DNA of 64,000 bases from Nevskia sp035651715 (GCA_035651715.1 DASRFD010000054.1:35045-99044), one strand, 5' to 3'; positions 16,437-26,247 are shown, numbered from the stretch's first letter. The notes: generated from the letters alone by a model not told the origin. Program-made: numbers and translations.

Positions 16437-17909
16437 TTACGGCCGGTAGCGGTAGTACTCCAGCCCCAGGTCGTGGAACTTGCCGTCGTGGGACTTGCCG
16501 ATGCGCTCGATGGTGAAGCCGGCGCGCTGCGGGATCTGCGCTTCCTGCGGCCACTGCGCCGCGTGCAGGCGGGCGTAGTCGTCCTGGCCGACGGCGACGG
16601 CGTTGCCGAGGGCCTTGGTCAGGCCGATCCTGCCGGCGGCAGCACGCCAATTCGGCGTGACGCGGGCCAGCACGGTCTCGGCGGCGTCGCCGCTGCCGTA
16701 GCCGACCAGCAGCAGCTGGTGGCCGCTCAGCTCGGCCGGCTGCCCCTGCGCCTCTTCCAGGCCGGCGGCGATCCAGGCCGGCAGCGCGGCGGTGTAGAGG
16801 TTGCCCATGTGCATCATGGTGGCGGCGCCCAGGCGCAGCTTGCCGTCCACCACTTCCTTGTAGCGCGGGCTCTTGCGGAAGGCCTTCATGATCTGGGCGG
16901 TGAGCGGGTACGGCTCTTCGGGCGGGTGGCCGCTGACCACCTTGTCGACCAGCGAGGGGCGCTGCCCCATCTCCGCCAGCACCTGGCGCAGCTCGACGCC
17001 GGCGGCCTTGCAGTAGCCTTCCAGCTCTTCGTGCTCGGCGCCGCCGTCCGCGCCGAGCGCGAACAGGTAGGCCATGGTCCAGGCGCTGACCGGCATGTGG
17101 TGATACGGGCGGTGCATGAACACCGACGCCAGGCTGCGCAGCAGGGCCGCGCGGCCGCCCTGGTAGCGCTGGAACAGCGCGTCGAAGGCGCAGACCACTT
17201 CGTCGAGATAGCAGGCGGTGGAGTATTTGCCGTTGAACACCGGGAAGTCGCGCAGGCGGCCGTTGGCGCCCGGGGTCTGGCCGTTGAAGCGCAGGAAGGG
17301 CTTGCGGAAGTCGGCGATGCGGTAGCTGGAGGAGCTGCCCGAAGTGCGCAGGTCCAGCGCCAGCAGCTGCGGGTCGCGGTCGACCAGCATGGCGACGGCG
17401 CCGGCGCCCTGGGTCGGCTCGCCGGTGCTGCCGCGATCGTATTCGGCGATGTCGGCGGAGACGACGATGGCCTGGCGGTCGACGCCGTCATAAGCCAGGT
17501 AGCGCATGGCGCCCTTCACGCCATAGAGGCCGGCGATGCAGGCCTGCTTGTATTCCGGCACCTCGCAGTAGCGCGACAGCGGCGGCAGGCCGCGCGCGGT
17601 CAGGGCCTGGTCGACCAGGCCGCGCACGATCACCGCGCCCACCGCGTTGTCCGAGCTGGACTCGGTGGCCAGGGCCAGCGAGCCGATGCGCCGCGGGTCG
17701 ACCTGGTAGTCGAGGATCAGCTTCAGCACGGCCTCGGCGGCCATGGTGTAGACGCTGTCCTCGGGGCCGGCCATGCGGAAGCTGTGGCCGACCACGGCGC
17801 TGATCTTGTCCCAGGCGTTGCCGGTCCAGCCGCACCAGTCCTGCAGGCTGACGCGGTACGGGGGAACGAACACCGAAAGGCCGCTGATACCGAATTCTTC
17901 TCGACTCAT
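16437..17909 (-). CDS. Hydroxymethylglutaryl-CoA synthase
   Basis: 490 aa. Condenses acetyl-CoA with acetoacetyl-CoA to HMG-CoA, the entry to the mevalonate pathway. The catalytic residues are recognisable: Glu83 in LALATESSSDNA, nucleophile Cys124 in EYKQACIAGLYG and His266 in VFMHRPYHHM. About 100 residues longer than Gram-positive HMGS (about 390), with extra sequence in the C-terminal half. The thiolase-fold GYGSGDAAE motif is near the C-terminus. Last gene of the minus-strand cluster, followed by a strong terminator, and 82 bp from hpnB. Confidence 0.92.
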   Translation of the reverse strand: MSREEFGISGLSVFVPPYRVSLQDWCGWTGNAWDKISAVVGHSFRMAGPEDSVYTMAAEAVLKLILDYQVDPRRIGSLALATESSSDNAVGAVIVRGLVDQALTARGLPPLSRYCEVPEYKQACIAGLYGVKGAMRYLAYDGVDRQAIVVSADIAEYDRGSTGEPTQGAGAVAMLVDRDPQLLALDLRTSGSSSSYRIADFRKPFLRFNGQTPGANGRLRDFPVFNGKYSTACYLDEVVCAFDALFQRYQGGRAALLRSLASVFMHRPYHHMPVSAWTMAYLFALGADGGAEHEELEGYCKAAGVELRQVLAEMGQRPSLVDKVVSGHPPEEPYPLTAQIMKAFRKSPRYKEVVDGKLRLGAATMMHMGNLYTAALPAWIAAGLEEAQGQPAELSGHQLLLVGYGSGDAAETVLARVTPNWRAAAGRIGLTKALGNAVAVGQDDYARLHAAQWPQEAQIPQRAGFTIERIGKSHDGKFHDLGLEYYRYRP

Positions 17910-17991
17910 GATCTTTGTGTGTCTGCTGGGGGATTAACTGTTGGTGAAATTCTCGGCGCGGGCGGCGCGGGGATGCAAGTTGACCGCCCCG

Positions 17992-19122
17992 TCAGCGCTC
18001 GGGCGCCTCAGTCTGTGTCGTGGCGTATACACGGTCCTTCCAGCGCGAGCGCACGCCGCGCCAGTAGCGGATCGCCGAGCTCCAGGTCATCGCCAGGTAG
18101 AGCGAGGCGCCGACCGGCACCAGCGGCAGCCACAGCGGCGACATGCCGTAATAGCGCAAGGTCGGCCAGTAGGCCAGCATCATCGCCGCCAGGCCGGCGG
18201 CGGCGGGCAGGCGCGCGCCCGGCAGCAGCAGCGCCGCCAGCGGCAGCCAGTAGGCCGCGGCGAACAACGCCGTGACCAGCAACAGCAGCAGGGTCGAGTA
18301 GCGCAGCTGGGTGAAGGCCGAGCGCGCCACCATGTCGTGGATCGAGCCGAGGTTGCCGTAGGGCCGCAAGGACACCACCCCGCGGCTCAGGCCCACCCAG
18401 GTGCGGCTGCCCGCGTCCTTGACCTTGCGCGCCAGGGTGCAATCGTCGATCAGCGCGCCGCGCAGGCTGGCGAAGGCGCCGGCCTGGTGCAGCGCCGCGG
18501 TATCGACCAGCACGCAGCCGCCCGCCGCCGCCGCGACATGGCGGAAGGAGGAGTTGGACAGCGCAAAGGGGTACAGCAGCTTGAAGTAGTAGACGAAGGC
18601 CGGCAGCAGCAGGCGGTCCCAGAAGCTGGTGCGGCGCAGGTCGGCCATCAGCGAGACGAAGTTGCGGCCCTCGCGCTGCTTGTGGGCCAGCAGGGCGGCG
18701 AGCAGGCCGGGACGCAGCTCGATGTCGGCGTCGAGCAGCAGGGTCATCGGCGTCGCCACCTCGGCCTTGCCCTGCTCCAGCGCCCACAGCTTGCCGGCCC
18801 AGCCCGGCGGCAGGGGCTTGCCGGAGACGACGCGGACATTGGGGAAGGACGCGGCGATGCGCGCGGTGTCGTCGCCGGACTGGTCGTCCACCAGCACCAC
18901 GCGCAGGCCGCGTCCCTGCCCCTGCAGGGCGGCCAGGGTGGTGCCGATCACCTCGGCCTCGTTGCGCGCCGGGATCAGCACGGTGATGCCGGACAGGTCG
19001 GCGTCGCGCGCGGCGGCCGGATCGGCCTCGATGCGCTCGCGCGTGCTCCACGGACGCCAGGGCGCCAGCAGGTTGCCGATCCACATCGCGGCGGCGGGAG
19101 CGGCGAGCCAGAGCGTGTTCAT
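17992..19122 (-). CDS. hpnB: Hopanoid-associated glycosyltransferase HpnB
   Basis: 376 aa. GT2 fold: ITVLIPARNEAEVIGTTLAAL, VVLVDDQSGDDTA and the DxD-type LLLDADIELRPG, then a catalytic-region IDDCTLARKVK, and about three C-terminal transmembrane segments. N-terminal hydrophobic segment also present. This combination matches HpnB, found in hopanoid loci and thought to glycosylate hopanoid side chains, although its exact product is not settled. Lies between hpnH and HMG-CoA synthase. Confidence 0.85.
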   Translation of the reverse strand: MNTLWLAAPAAAMWIGNLLAPWRPWSTRERIEADPAAARDADLSGITVLIPARNEAEVIGTTLAALQGQGRGLRVVLVDDQSGDDTARIAASFPNVRVVSGKPLPPGWAGKLWALEQGKAEVATPMTLLLDADIELRPGLLAALLAHKQREGRNFVSLMADLRRTSFWDRLLLPAFVYYFKLLYPFALSNSSFRHVAAAAGGCVLVDTAALHQAGAFASLRGALIDDCTLARKVKDAGSRTWVGLSRGVVSLRPYGNLGSIHDMVARSAFTQLRYSTLLLLLVTALFAAAYWLPLAALLLPGARLPAAAGLAAMMLAYWPTLRYYGMSPLWLPLVPVGASLYLAMTWSSAIRYWRGVRSRWKDRVYATTQTEAPER

Positions 19123-19145
19123 GCGGGGAGAGGTTCAGCCTGCCG

Positions 19146-19255
19146 CCTCTCCCTGCGGGAGAGGCCGCGCCGAAAGACGCGGTCGAGGGAAGCGCGATCC
19201 ATGAGGACTGCTGTTGAATCCGGGTGCGGCCACGCCCCTCTCCCGGCGGGAGAGG
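19146..19255. repeat. Pair of REP-like hairpins between hpnH and hpnB
   Basis: CCTCTCCC-TGC-GGGAGAGG at 19146-19164 and CCTCTCCC-GGC-GGGAGAGG at 19237-19255 share the identical 8-bp stem with different 3-base loops, 91 bp apart. They lie in the 160-bp gap between two same-strand genes, where they could stabilise the upstream hpnH message or reduce read-through. Related copies are at 42962-42984 and, weaker, 12808-12827. Confidence 0.6.
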
Positions 19256-19282
19256 AGCGGGGCCGACGCAACTCGAACAGCC

Positions 19283-20425
<1,143 letters not shown>

Positions 20426-20493
20426 GGGTTCTCCAAATTCGGCACTGCTTGGTTTTGACAGTGCGGGGGGTTTAAAGTCTCAAGTTACCGATT

Positions 20494-20502
20494 TTGTCAC
20501 AA
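20494..20502. promoter_or_regulatory. TTGTCACAA palindrome upstream of hpnH
   Basis: The inverted repeat TTGT-C-ACAA lies 68 bp upstream of the hpnH start in an AT-rich stretch of the idi-hpnH gap. The same nine bases occur at 26248-26256, 49 bp upstream of hpnI. Candidate operator shared by two hopanoid transcription units. Confidence 0.4.
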
Positions 20503-20523
20503 ATCCGCCGCAGCCGGGTTCGT

Positions 20524-21135
20524 TCAGGCCCGGCCCTGCGGCGCAAACACCTCGGCGTGGTCCCGGCGAATGCGGGCCCACTCGATCTTGAACCAGGGCG
20601 TGAACGCCTCCGGGCTGGCCGCCATCTGCGCGTCCAGCGCGTCCGGCGCGATCCAGCGCAGGCCCGAGATCTCGTTCGGATTCACCTTCGGCTGGTCGTC
20701 GCTGCGGCCGGCGTAGACCGAGCACAGCTCGTGCTCGGCGCCTTCGGCGTCGAACTGCGCCTGGTACTGGAACTTGAACAGGAAGCGCAGCGCGGTCTTC
20801 AGCCCCAGCTCCTCCTCCAGGCGGCGGTGGATCGCCTGGTCCAGGGTCTCGCCGCGGCGCGGGTGCGAACAGCAGGTGTTGGACCAGAAGCCCGGCCACA
20901 GCCGCTTGCCCGCGGCGCGCTGCTGCAGCAGCAGCTCGCCGTCCGCATTGAAGATGAACAGCGAAAAAGCGCGGTGCAGGGTGCCGCGGCCGAGGTGGGC
21001 CGAGGCCTTGTCCATGAAGCCGACCTCGCGGTCGTTCTCGTCGACCAGCACCAGCGGCTCGTCGTCGAAGGAGACGATGCGGTCCGCGTCCTGCAATTCG
21101 ATGTCTTCCAGGGCCACGTTCATATTGTTATCCAA
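20524..21135 (-). CDS. idi: Isopentenyl-diphosphate delta-isomerase, type 1
   Basis: 203 aa. Interconverts IPP and DMAPP, needed because the mevalonate route delivers only IPP. Nudix-like fold with catalytic Cys in FWSNTCCSHPRRGE and catalytic Glu in EHELCSVYAG. The start is a TTG at 21135, chosen because GGAGG in the final codons of the upstream HMGR-MVK gene lies six bases before it; the ATG at 21123 is the alternative. The 8-bp overlap with that gene indicates translational coupling. Confidence 0.94.
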   Translation of the reverse strand: MDNNMNVALEDIELQDADRIVSFDDEPLVLVDENDREVGFMDKASAHLGRGTLHRAFSLFIFNADGELLLQQRAAGKRLWPGFWSNTCCSHPRRGETLDQAIHRRLEEELGLKTALRFLFKFQYQAQFDAEGAEHELCSVYAGRSDDQPKVNPNEISGLRWIAPDALDAQMAASPEAFTPWFKIEWARIRRDHAEVFAPQGRA

Positions 21136-23395
21136 TGTTCACCTCCATGCCCTGGTAGCCGGCGTCGCGCATCGCGGCGATCACCTTCTCCGGGTTCTCC
21201 GGGCACAGCGCGATGATCGAGCCGCCGCCGCCGCCGCCGGTGAGCTTGGCGCCGATGGCGCCGTTCTCGCGAGCGATCTGCACCAGCTCCTCCACCTCCC
21301 AGCTCGACACGCGCAGCGCGTTGAGCAGGCCGTGGCAGATGTTCATCAGGTCGCCGAGGCGCTCGATGTCGTTCTTCTGCACCGCCTCCGCGCCCTGCAG
21401 GGTGAGGCGGTCGATCTCCCTGAAGATGCGTTCGTACAGCTCCGGCTCGCGCTGCCAGGCGGCGCGCACGCCGCCCACGGTCTTGGCGGTGAGGCTCTCC
21501 TTGCCGCTGATGCCGATGACCATCGGGATCGGCCTGGGCACGTGCAGGTCCTGCATCGTCGGCGCCTCGCCCTCGGCTTGCGGGCGCCTGTACAGCACGA
21601 ACCTGCCGTAGGTGGCGACGGTGTTGTCGATGCCGGACGGCGTGCCGTGGGCGACCTTCTCGCAGGCGTAAGCCAGCTCGTTGACCTGCGCGTCGGTCAA
21701 GCCCAGCCTGAAGTGCTGGTCCAGCGCGCGGATGATCGCCACCGCCATCGCCGCCGAGCCGCCCAGGCCCATGGCGCGCGGCACGTTGGGGAACACCTCG
21801 ATGCGCACCGAGCGGTCGGTCAGGCCGAGGGTGTCGAAGATGATGCCGAGCGAGCGCTGGAACGAGTCACGGTGCGCCGGGTCGCGGTGCAGGCGGTATT
21901 CCACGCCCCAGCGCGGGATCATCATGTCCACCCCGCCCGACTGGGTCTCCTGCACCACCGCGCGCACCGCCAGCGGCACCGGCGCGGCGATGGCGTGGCT
22001 GCCGTACACCACGGCGTGCTCGCCGAGCAGGATGATCTTGCCGAAGCCGCGGCCGGCGTGGTCGGGGATGACCTCGGCGGCGGCGCCGCGGGCCTCCTTG
22101 CGCACCTGCACCACGATCTCCTGCGCCTTCCAGATCTTGATCTCGCCGCTCTCCACCAGGCGCTCGACCACGGTGTCGAAGATTTCCGGCGTGGCGCCGG
22201 CGGCGACCGCGACGCTGCGGGCGTGCAGGGTCATGTGGCCCTGCTGGATGCCCTCGGTGACCAGGGCGCGCAACGCCGAGAAATTCTGCGCCAGGCCCAC
22301 CGCGCCCATCACCTCGGCCAGCTCGCGCGCGGTCTTCACGCCGAGCAGACGCAGGTCCAGCGCCACGGTGGCGTTGGACTGCAGCGGGCCGCCGACAGTG
22401 CCGACCTTCATCGGGATGTCCAGCTCGCCGACCAGCTCGCCGTTGGGCCCCTTGTACCAGCGGGTCAGCGAGGTGTAGCGGCCGCCGCGCGCGGCATAGG
22501 CGTGGGCCGCGGCTTCGATCGCGCGCCAGTCGTTGCCGGTGGCCAGCGCCACCGCATCGACGCCGTTCATCACGCCCTTGTTGTGGGTCGCGGCGCGATA
22601 GGGATCGATGCTGGCGAACTCGTTGGCCAGGATCACGCCGTCGCGCACTTCCTCGCCGGTGTAGCCCTGCTTGCCGCCGAGCTGCGACACCGGGATGACG
22701 CAGCGCGCGCGCACCATGGCGCGGTCGGTGAGGTTGGACAGGATGCGCAGGAACACGCGGCCGCCGGTGATCGACTCCACCAGCGAGGCGACGCCCTCGC
22801 ACATGGTGTTGACCAGGTTGGCGCCCATCGCGTCGCGAGTGTCGACCAGCAGGTGCACCACCAGCATGTCGCCGCCTTCGGGGCGCGCGTGCAGGTGCAC
22901 TTCGAGGTCGTTGGCGCCGCCGCCGCGGGCGACCATCTGCGGGTGCAGGCTGTTGGCGAGGTTGAGCAGCTCGGCCTTGCGCTGCAGCAGCGCCGCCTTG
23001 GCCTTGGCCACGTGCGGCACGTCCACCACCTGCACCTGGCCGATCAGCACCGGCTCGGTGCTCTCCACGGTGAAGCCGCCGGCGCCGCGCACCACCTTCG
23101 CCGCGGACGACAGCGCGGCGACGATCGAGGGTTCCTCCACCACCAGCGGCACGATGTAATCGCGGCCGTTGACCAGGAAGTTGAGACCGAGGCCGACCGG
23201 CAGGCCCATCACGCCGACCACGTTCTCGATCATCTTGTCGGCCTTGTGGATCTTCAGCGTGTGCTCGCCGGAGATCAGGGCCTGGTAGTCCTCGCTCGAG
23301 AGCCAGCCGCGCTCGTGGACCGCGCGGATGCGGTCGGACACGGACAGCTTGTAGAACTCGGGGAAACGCGACCGCTCGGATTTCTCAGCACTCAT
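21128..23395 (-). CDS. Bifunctional HMG-CoA reductase (class II) - mevalonate kinase fusion
   Basis: 755 aa in one uninterrupted frame. Residues about 1-432 are a class II HMG-CoA reductase: VVEEPSIVAA (catalytic Glu87/88), the nucleotide-binding DAMGAN (188-193), HNKG (Lys273), GNDW (Asp289) and GHMTLHAR (His387/391); its length equals stand-alone class II enzymes. Residues about 449-755 are a GHMP-family mevalonate kinase: FGKIILLGEHAVVYG (Lys453), the P-loop MGLGGSAA (542-549), SGID (Asp590) and LTGGGGGGS (718-726). The linker is about 15 residues. It catalyses two successive steps, HMG-CoA to mevalonate to 5-phosphomevalonate. Starts 57 bp after the phosphomevalonate kinase gene. Cofactor (NADH or NADPH) not determinable by eye. 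Confidence 0.95.
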   Translation of the reverse strand: MSAEKSERSRFPEFYKLSVSDRIRAVHERGWLSSEDYQALISGEHTLKIHKADKMIENVVGVMGLPVGLGLNFLVNGRDYIVPLVVEEPSIVAALSSAAKVVRGAGGFTVESTEPVLIGQVQVVDVPHVAKAKAALLQRKAELLNLANSLHPQMVARGGGANDLEVHLHARPEGGDMLVVHLLVDTRDAMGANLVNTMCEGVASLVESITGGRVFLRILSNLTDRAMVRARCVIPVSQLGGKQGYTGEEVRDGVILANEFASIDPYRAATHNKGVMNGVDAVALATGNDWRAIEAAAHAYAARGGRYTSLTRWYKGPNGELVGELDIPMKVGTVGGPLQSNATVALDLRLLGVKTARELAEVMGAVGLAQNFSALRALVTEGIQQGHMTLHARSVAVAAGATPEIFDTVVERLVESGEIKIWKAQEIVVQVRKEARGAAAEVIPDHAGRGFGKIILLGEHAVVYGSHAIAAPVPLAVRAVVQETQSGGVDMMIPRWGVEYRLHRDPAHRDSFQRSLGIIFDTLGLTDRSVRIEVFPNVPRAMGLGGSAAMAVAIIRALDQHFRLGLTDAQVNELAYACEKVAHGTPSGIDNTVATYGRFVLYRRPQAEGEAPTMQDLHVPRPIPMVIGISGKESLTAKTVGGVRAAWQREPELYERIFREIDRLTLQGAEAVQKNDIERLGDLMNICHGLLNALRVSSWEVEELVQIARENGAIGAKLTGGGGGGSIIALCPENPEKVIAAMRDAGYQGMEVNIG

Positions 23396-23452
23396 TCTTC
23401 TTGAACTCCTTCTTCGGGCGGCGCGGGGGCGCCGTCCCTTGGATGCCGCAAA

Positions 23453-24529
23453 TCAAAAACCGGTGTACTCCAGGTGCAGGCCCTGCTCGTCCACCGCCAG
23501 CGGCACGCAGCGGAAGCCGGCCGCGGCGAGGCGCTGCTCCGCCCGCACCAGGCGCTCCGGCTCGAGCGCGAACGCCACGCCGAAATCGCCGCCGCCGGCG
23601 CCGCAGGGCTTGTAGCTGACGCCGCTCTCCGCCGCCAGCCGTTCGAGTTGGACATGCTCCGGCGAGAAAATCTCCAGCCCGCAGGCATTGCCGAAAGCCC
23701 GCAGGGCCGCGCCGTAGGCGGTGGCCGCCTCGACGAACGCGGCGCCGCGGGACTGCGCCGCCGCGTCACAGGCCGCCTGGGCGATGCCGGTCAGGTCCCG
23801 CATATGGCTCGCATAGTCTGCGCCATGGCCCTTACGCCAGGCTGCCAGCCGGCCGAGGAAGTCGGAAGTGGAGGCCGAGCGGCCGGTCCAGACGAAGCGC
23901 GCGTGCACCCCGGCGGGCCAGTTCACCGGCTCGAAGCGCGGCAACGTGCCGCCTTCCAGCAGGCGATAGGAGATGACGCCGCCGATCAGGCCGGCGGCGA
24001 CATCGACGCCGCTGCCATGGCCGCCCTGGAACTCGCGGTGCAGATGCAGCAGGTGCTCCAGCCAGACCCGGCGGTTGGCGGTGGCGGCGCCGCGGCCGAC
24101 GAACACCGCCATGGCCGAGGCCAGGGCCACGGTCAGCGCGGCGCTGGAGCCCAGGCCCAGCTTGGACCGCCCGGTGGCGCCCGCGTCGAAGAATTCGGAG
24201 GTATCGAGCTGCAGGCTGAAGCCGCGGCCCGGCGGCGGCGCCAGCCCCTCGGCCTGCAGGCCGCGCAGCACCTGGTCGACCAGGCGCAATTTGTCGGCCT
24301 GCTCCGGCGTGCCCAGCCATTCCGGCAGGCCGTCGGCGCCGATGCGCAGCGGCACCTGCGCCACGTCCATGTCCGGCGCGCTGACTTCGGCCACGCCGCC
24401 GGCCTTGGCCGAAATGCGCACCTTGGCGTGGCGGTTGACGCCCATCACCAGCGCGGGCGCACCCTCCAGCACGGCGTAGTCGCCGAGCAAGACCATCTTG
24501 CCGGGGGCGCTGGCGGCGACGTCCATCAT
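23453..24529 (-). CDS. Phosphomevalonate kinase (GHMP kinase family)
   Basis: 358 aa from the first of two consecutive ATGs. Phosphorylates 5-phosphomevalonate to the diphosphate. GHMP motifs: SAPGKMVLLGDYAVLEGAPA near the N-terminus, the P-loop KLGLGSSAALTVALA, and the C-terminal glycine loop KPCGAGGGDFG. The GDYAVLEG opening and the length favour phosphomevalonate kinase over mevalonate kinase, and the latter activity is already supplied by the neighbouring fusion. Its start overlaps the stop of the decarboxylase gene by 4 bp (ATGA). Confidence 0.88.
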   Translation of the reverse strand: MMDVAASAPGKMVLLGDYAVLEGAPALVMGVNRHAKVRISAKAGGVAEVSAPDMDVAQVPLRIGADGLPEWLGTPEQADKLRLVDQVLRGLQAEGLAPPPGRGFSLQLDTSEFFDAGATGRSKLGLGSSAALTVALASAMAVFVGRGAATANRRVWLEHLLHLHREFQGGHGSGVDVAAGLIGGVISYRLLEGGTLPRFEPVNWPAGVHARFVWTGRSASTSDFLGRLAAWRKGHGADYASHMRDLTGIAQAACDAAAQSRGAAFVEAATAYGAALRAFGNACGLEIFSPEHVQLERLAAESGVSYKPCGAGGGDFGVAFALEPERLVRAEQRLAAAGFRCVPLAVDEQGLHLEYTGF

Positions 24530-25557
24530 GGCGCGTCGAACTCCGCCGCGCCGATGACCCGCGAGCCGGCGCCGAGGCCGGTCTCGACCACGTTCAGCAC
24601 CCCGGGAATCTCGCGCAGAGCCGCCTTGACCGGCCCGATCGCCTCCGGCGCGCACACCGCCTTGACCTGCGGGCCGGCGTCGACGGTGAAGAACACCGGC
24701 ACGCCCTGCCCGCGCAGCGCGCGCACCCGGCGCATGCACTCGACCGAGGCGCCGTTCCAGTACAGCAGCCCCGGCTGGGCCGCCAGGGCCAGGGCGTGCA
24801 TCTTCAGGCAGCTGTGCTCGGAGATGTCCGCCAGGGCGTCGAAATCGCGGGCCAGGATGGCCTTGCGCGCCACGGCGAGGTCGGCCTCCTGCGTGTCGAT
24901 CCAGGCCTGCTGGTAGGGCGAGGTTTGGGCGGTGCGGCGCATGCCCTCGCTGGAGCCGACGTCCTTGGCCGCGGTGGAGGTGATGGCCACCGCCACGCGC
25001 AGCGGCCAGGCCGCGGCGTCGAGCAGGGGCGTGGCGACCGAATCGGTGCCGTCGGCCAGCCTGCCGTGCGCCCATTCGACGTAGCCGCCGAAGACCGAGC
25101 GCGCCGCCGAGCCCGAGCAGCGGCGCGCCAGCACCGACTTTTCCGCATCGCTCAAGCCGAGCTTGAGGGCCGCGTCGCCGGCGTGGACCAGGGCGGCGAA
25201 GCCGGACGCCGAGGAAGCCAGGCCGGCGGCGGTGGGGAAGTTGTTGCGGCTGTCGACGCGGGCGCGCCAATTGACCCCGGCGCGCTGGCGCAGCAGGTCC
25301 AGGCACAGGCTGACGCGCTTGCTCTCGCCGGCGTCGCTGCGGCCGTTGAGGCTGACCTCGTCCTGCTCCAGCCCCGCCTCGAAGGCGACCCGGGTGCGGG
25401 TCCACAGCGCGTCCAGGGTGATGGAAATGGAGCCGACCACCGGCAGGTTCAGCACCGCGTCGCGCTTGCCCCAGTATTTCACCAGGGCGATGTTGGGCTG
25501 CGCCTGGGCGGCGGCACAGTGTTGGCCGAGAACCACGGCGCGGGGTTCGGAATTCAT
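24526..25557 (-). CDS. mvaD: Diphosphomevalonate decarboxylase
   Basis: 343 aa. ATP-dependent decarboxylation of mevalonate diphosphate to IPP. Diagnostic motifs are NIALVKYWGKRD near the N-terminus, SISITLD, the P-loop-like FPTAAGLASSASGFAAL, SGSAARSVFGG and FTVDAGPQVKAV with the catalytic-region Asp. Length matches the family (about 330-400). First mevalonate gene in the cluster; translationally coupled to phosphomevalonate kinase. The 108-bp upstream gap holds a 14-bp palindrome and may hold the operon promoter. Confidence 0.94.
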   Translation of the reverse strand: MNSEPRAVVLGQHCAAAQAQPNIALVKYWGKRDAVLNLPVVGSISITLDALWTRTRVAFEAGLEQDEVSLNGRSDAGESKRVSLCLDLLRQRAGVNWRARVDSRNNFPTAAGLASSASGFAALVHAGDAALKLGLSDAEKSVLARRCSGSAARSVFGGYVEWAHGRLADGTDSVATPLLDAAAWPLRVAVAITSTAAKDVGSSEGMRRTAQTSPYQQAWIDTQEADLAVARKAILARDFDALADISEHSCLKMHALALAAQPGLLYWNGASVECMRRVRALRGQGVPVFFTVDAGPQVKAVCAPEAIGPVKAALREIPGVLNVVETGLGAGSRVIGAAEFDAP

Positions 25558-25650
25558 GAACGGGGTTTTCTAGGGGGTCCGGAACGGTCGGGCGGCTTGC
25601 AACCTGGGCTTTATGGCACCGATGCGCCGCCCGGCGCGCCTTCCTTGGGG

Positions 25651-25664
25651 GAAATCATGATTTC
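25651..25664. promoter_or_regulatory. 14-bp palindrome upstream of the mevalonate genes
   Basis: GAAATCATGATTTC is a perfect palindrome located one base past the DUF2147 stop codon and 93 bp upstream of the decarboxylase start, in a locally AT-rich patch that also contains a -10-like TAAAAT on the minus strand. Could be an operator; palindromes of this size also arise by chance in a window this long. Confidence 0.3.
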
Positions 25665-25665
25665 T

Positions 25666-26235
25666 CTATTTTAACACGCTGGCCACCGGCGGGGTCTTGG
25701 GCGGCACGCTGTCGACCCGGGTCCAGATGGTGCTGCCGCCCAGCAGGGTGATGCCCAGGTAGCCGCGCAGCTTGAGGTGATCGGGGTCCTTGAGCCGGAT
25801 CAGGCAGCGGTAGGTGCGGCCGTCGTCGGCGTCGTAGACATGGCCGCCGTTCCACTCCGCCTCGTCGGGGCGGTAGTGCAGGCCCCAGATCAGGCGCATG
25901 CCGTCGATGGTGCGGCTGCGCAGGGCCGGATCGGGGTTGTTGCGGTCGACGGCGACCTTGCCGTCCCAGTCGGGGCCGTCCTCCGGGCCGTAATGGTCGC
26001 GCTGCTGCCAGACGATGCGGCCCTCGTAGCCGTCCCCGGCCCGGGTGATGCGGACCACGGCGTCGCGGGTCTGCACCAGCCAGTCGCCGACGATGGCATC
26101 GGCCGGGTCCGGGGAGTCGGCCAGGACCGGGCCGGCAACCAGCAGCCAGGCCGCGGCCGCCGCGCAGCCGAGCAGCCAGGCTGGCAGCGACCTCAGGATA
26201 ATCAAAAGCTTACGGGTTTCTTTCAATTGGGACAC
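25666..26235 (-). CDS. DUF2147 family exported protein
   Basis: 189 aa. N-terminal hydrophobic segment (LPAWLLGCAAAAAWLLVAGPV, ending VLA-D) looks like a signal peptide or anchor. The mature part (IVGDWLVQTRDAVVRI, YEGRIVW, YDADDGRTY, LRGYLGITLLGGSTIWTRV) matches the DUF2147 beta-barrel-like domain, function unknown. It is divergent from hpnI and reads toward the mevalonate genes, 108 bp away, so it might be cotranscribed with them. Confidence 0.82.
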   Translation of the reverse strand: MSQLKETRKLLIILRSLPAWLLGCAAAAAWLLVAGPVLADSPDPADAIVGDWLVQTRDAVVRITRAGDGYEGRIVWQQRDHYGPEDGPDWDGKVAVDRNNPDPALRSRTIDGMRLIWGLHYRPDEAEWNGGHVYDADDGRTYRCLIRLKDPDHLKLRGYLGITLLGGSTIWTRVDSVPPKTPPVASVLK

Positions 26236-26247
26236 GCTTCCGAAATG

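Noticed and set aside
22050..22110. Possible frameshift joining separate mvaA and mvaK1 genes
   Set aside because: The frame is continuous, no internal start with a ribosome-binding site is evident at the kinase domain, and the 15-residue linker is compact.
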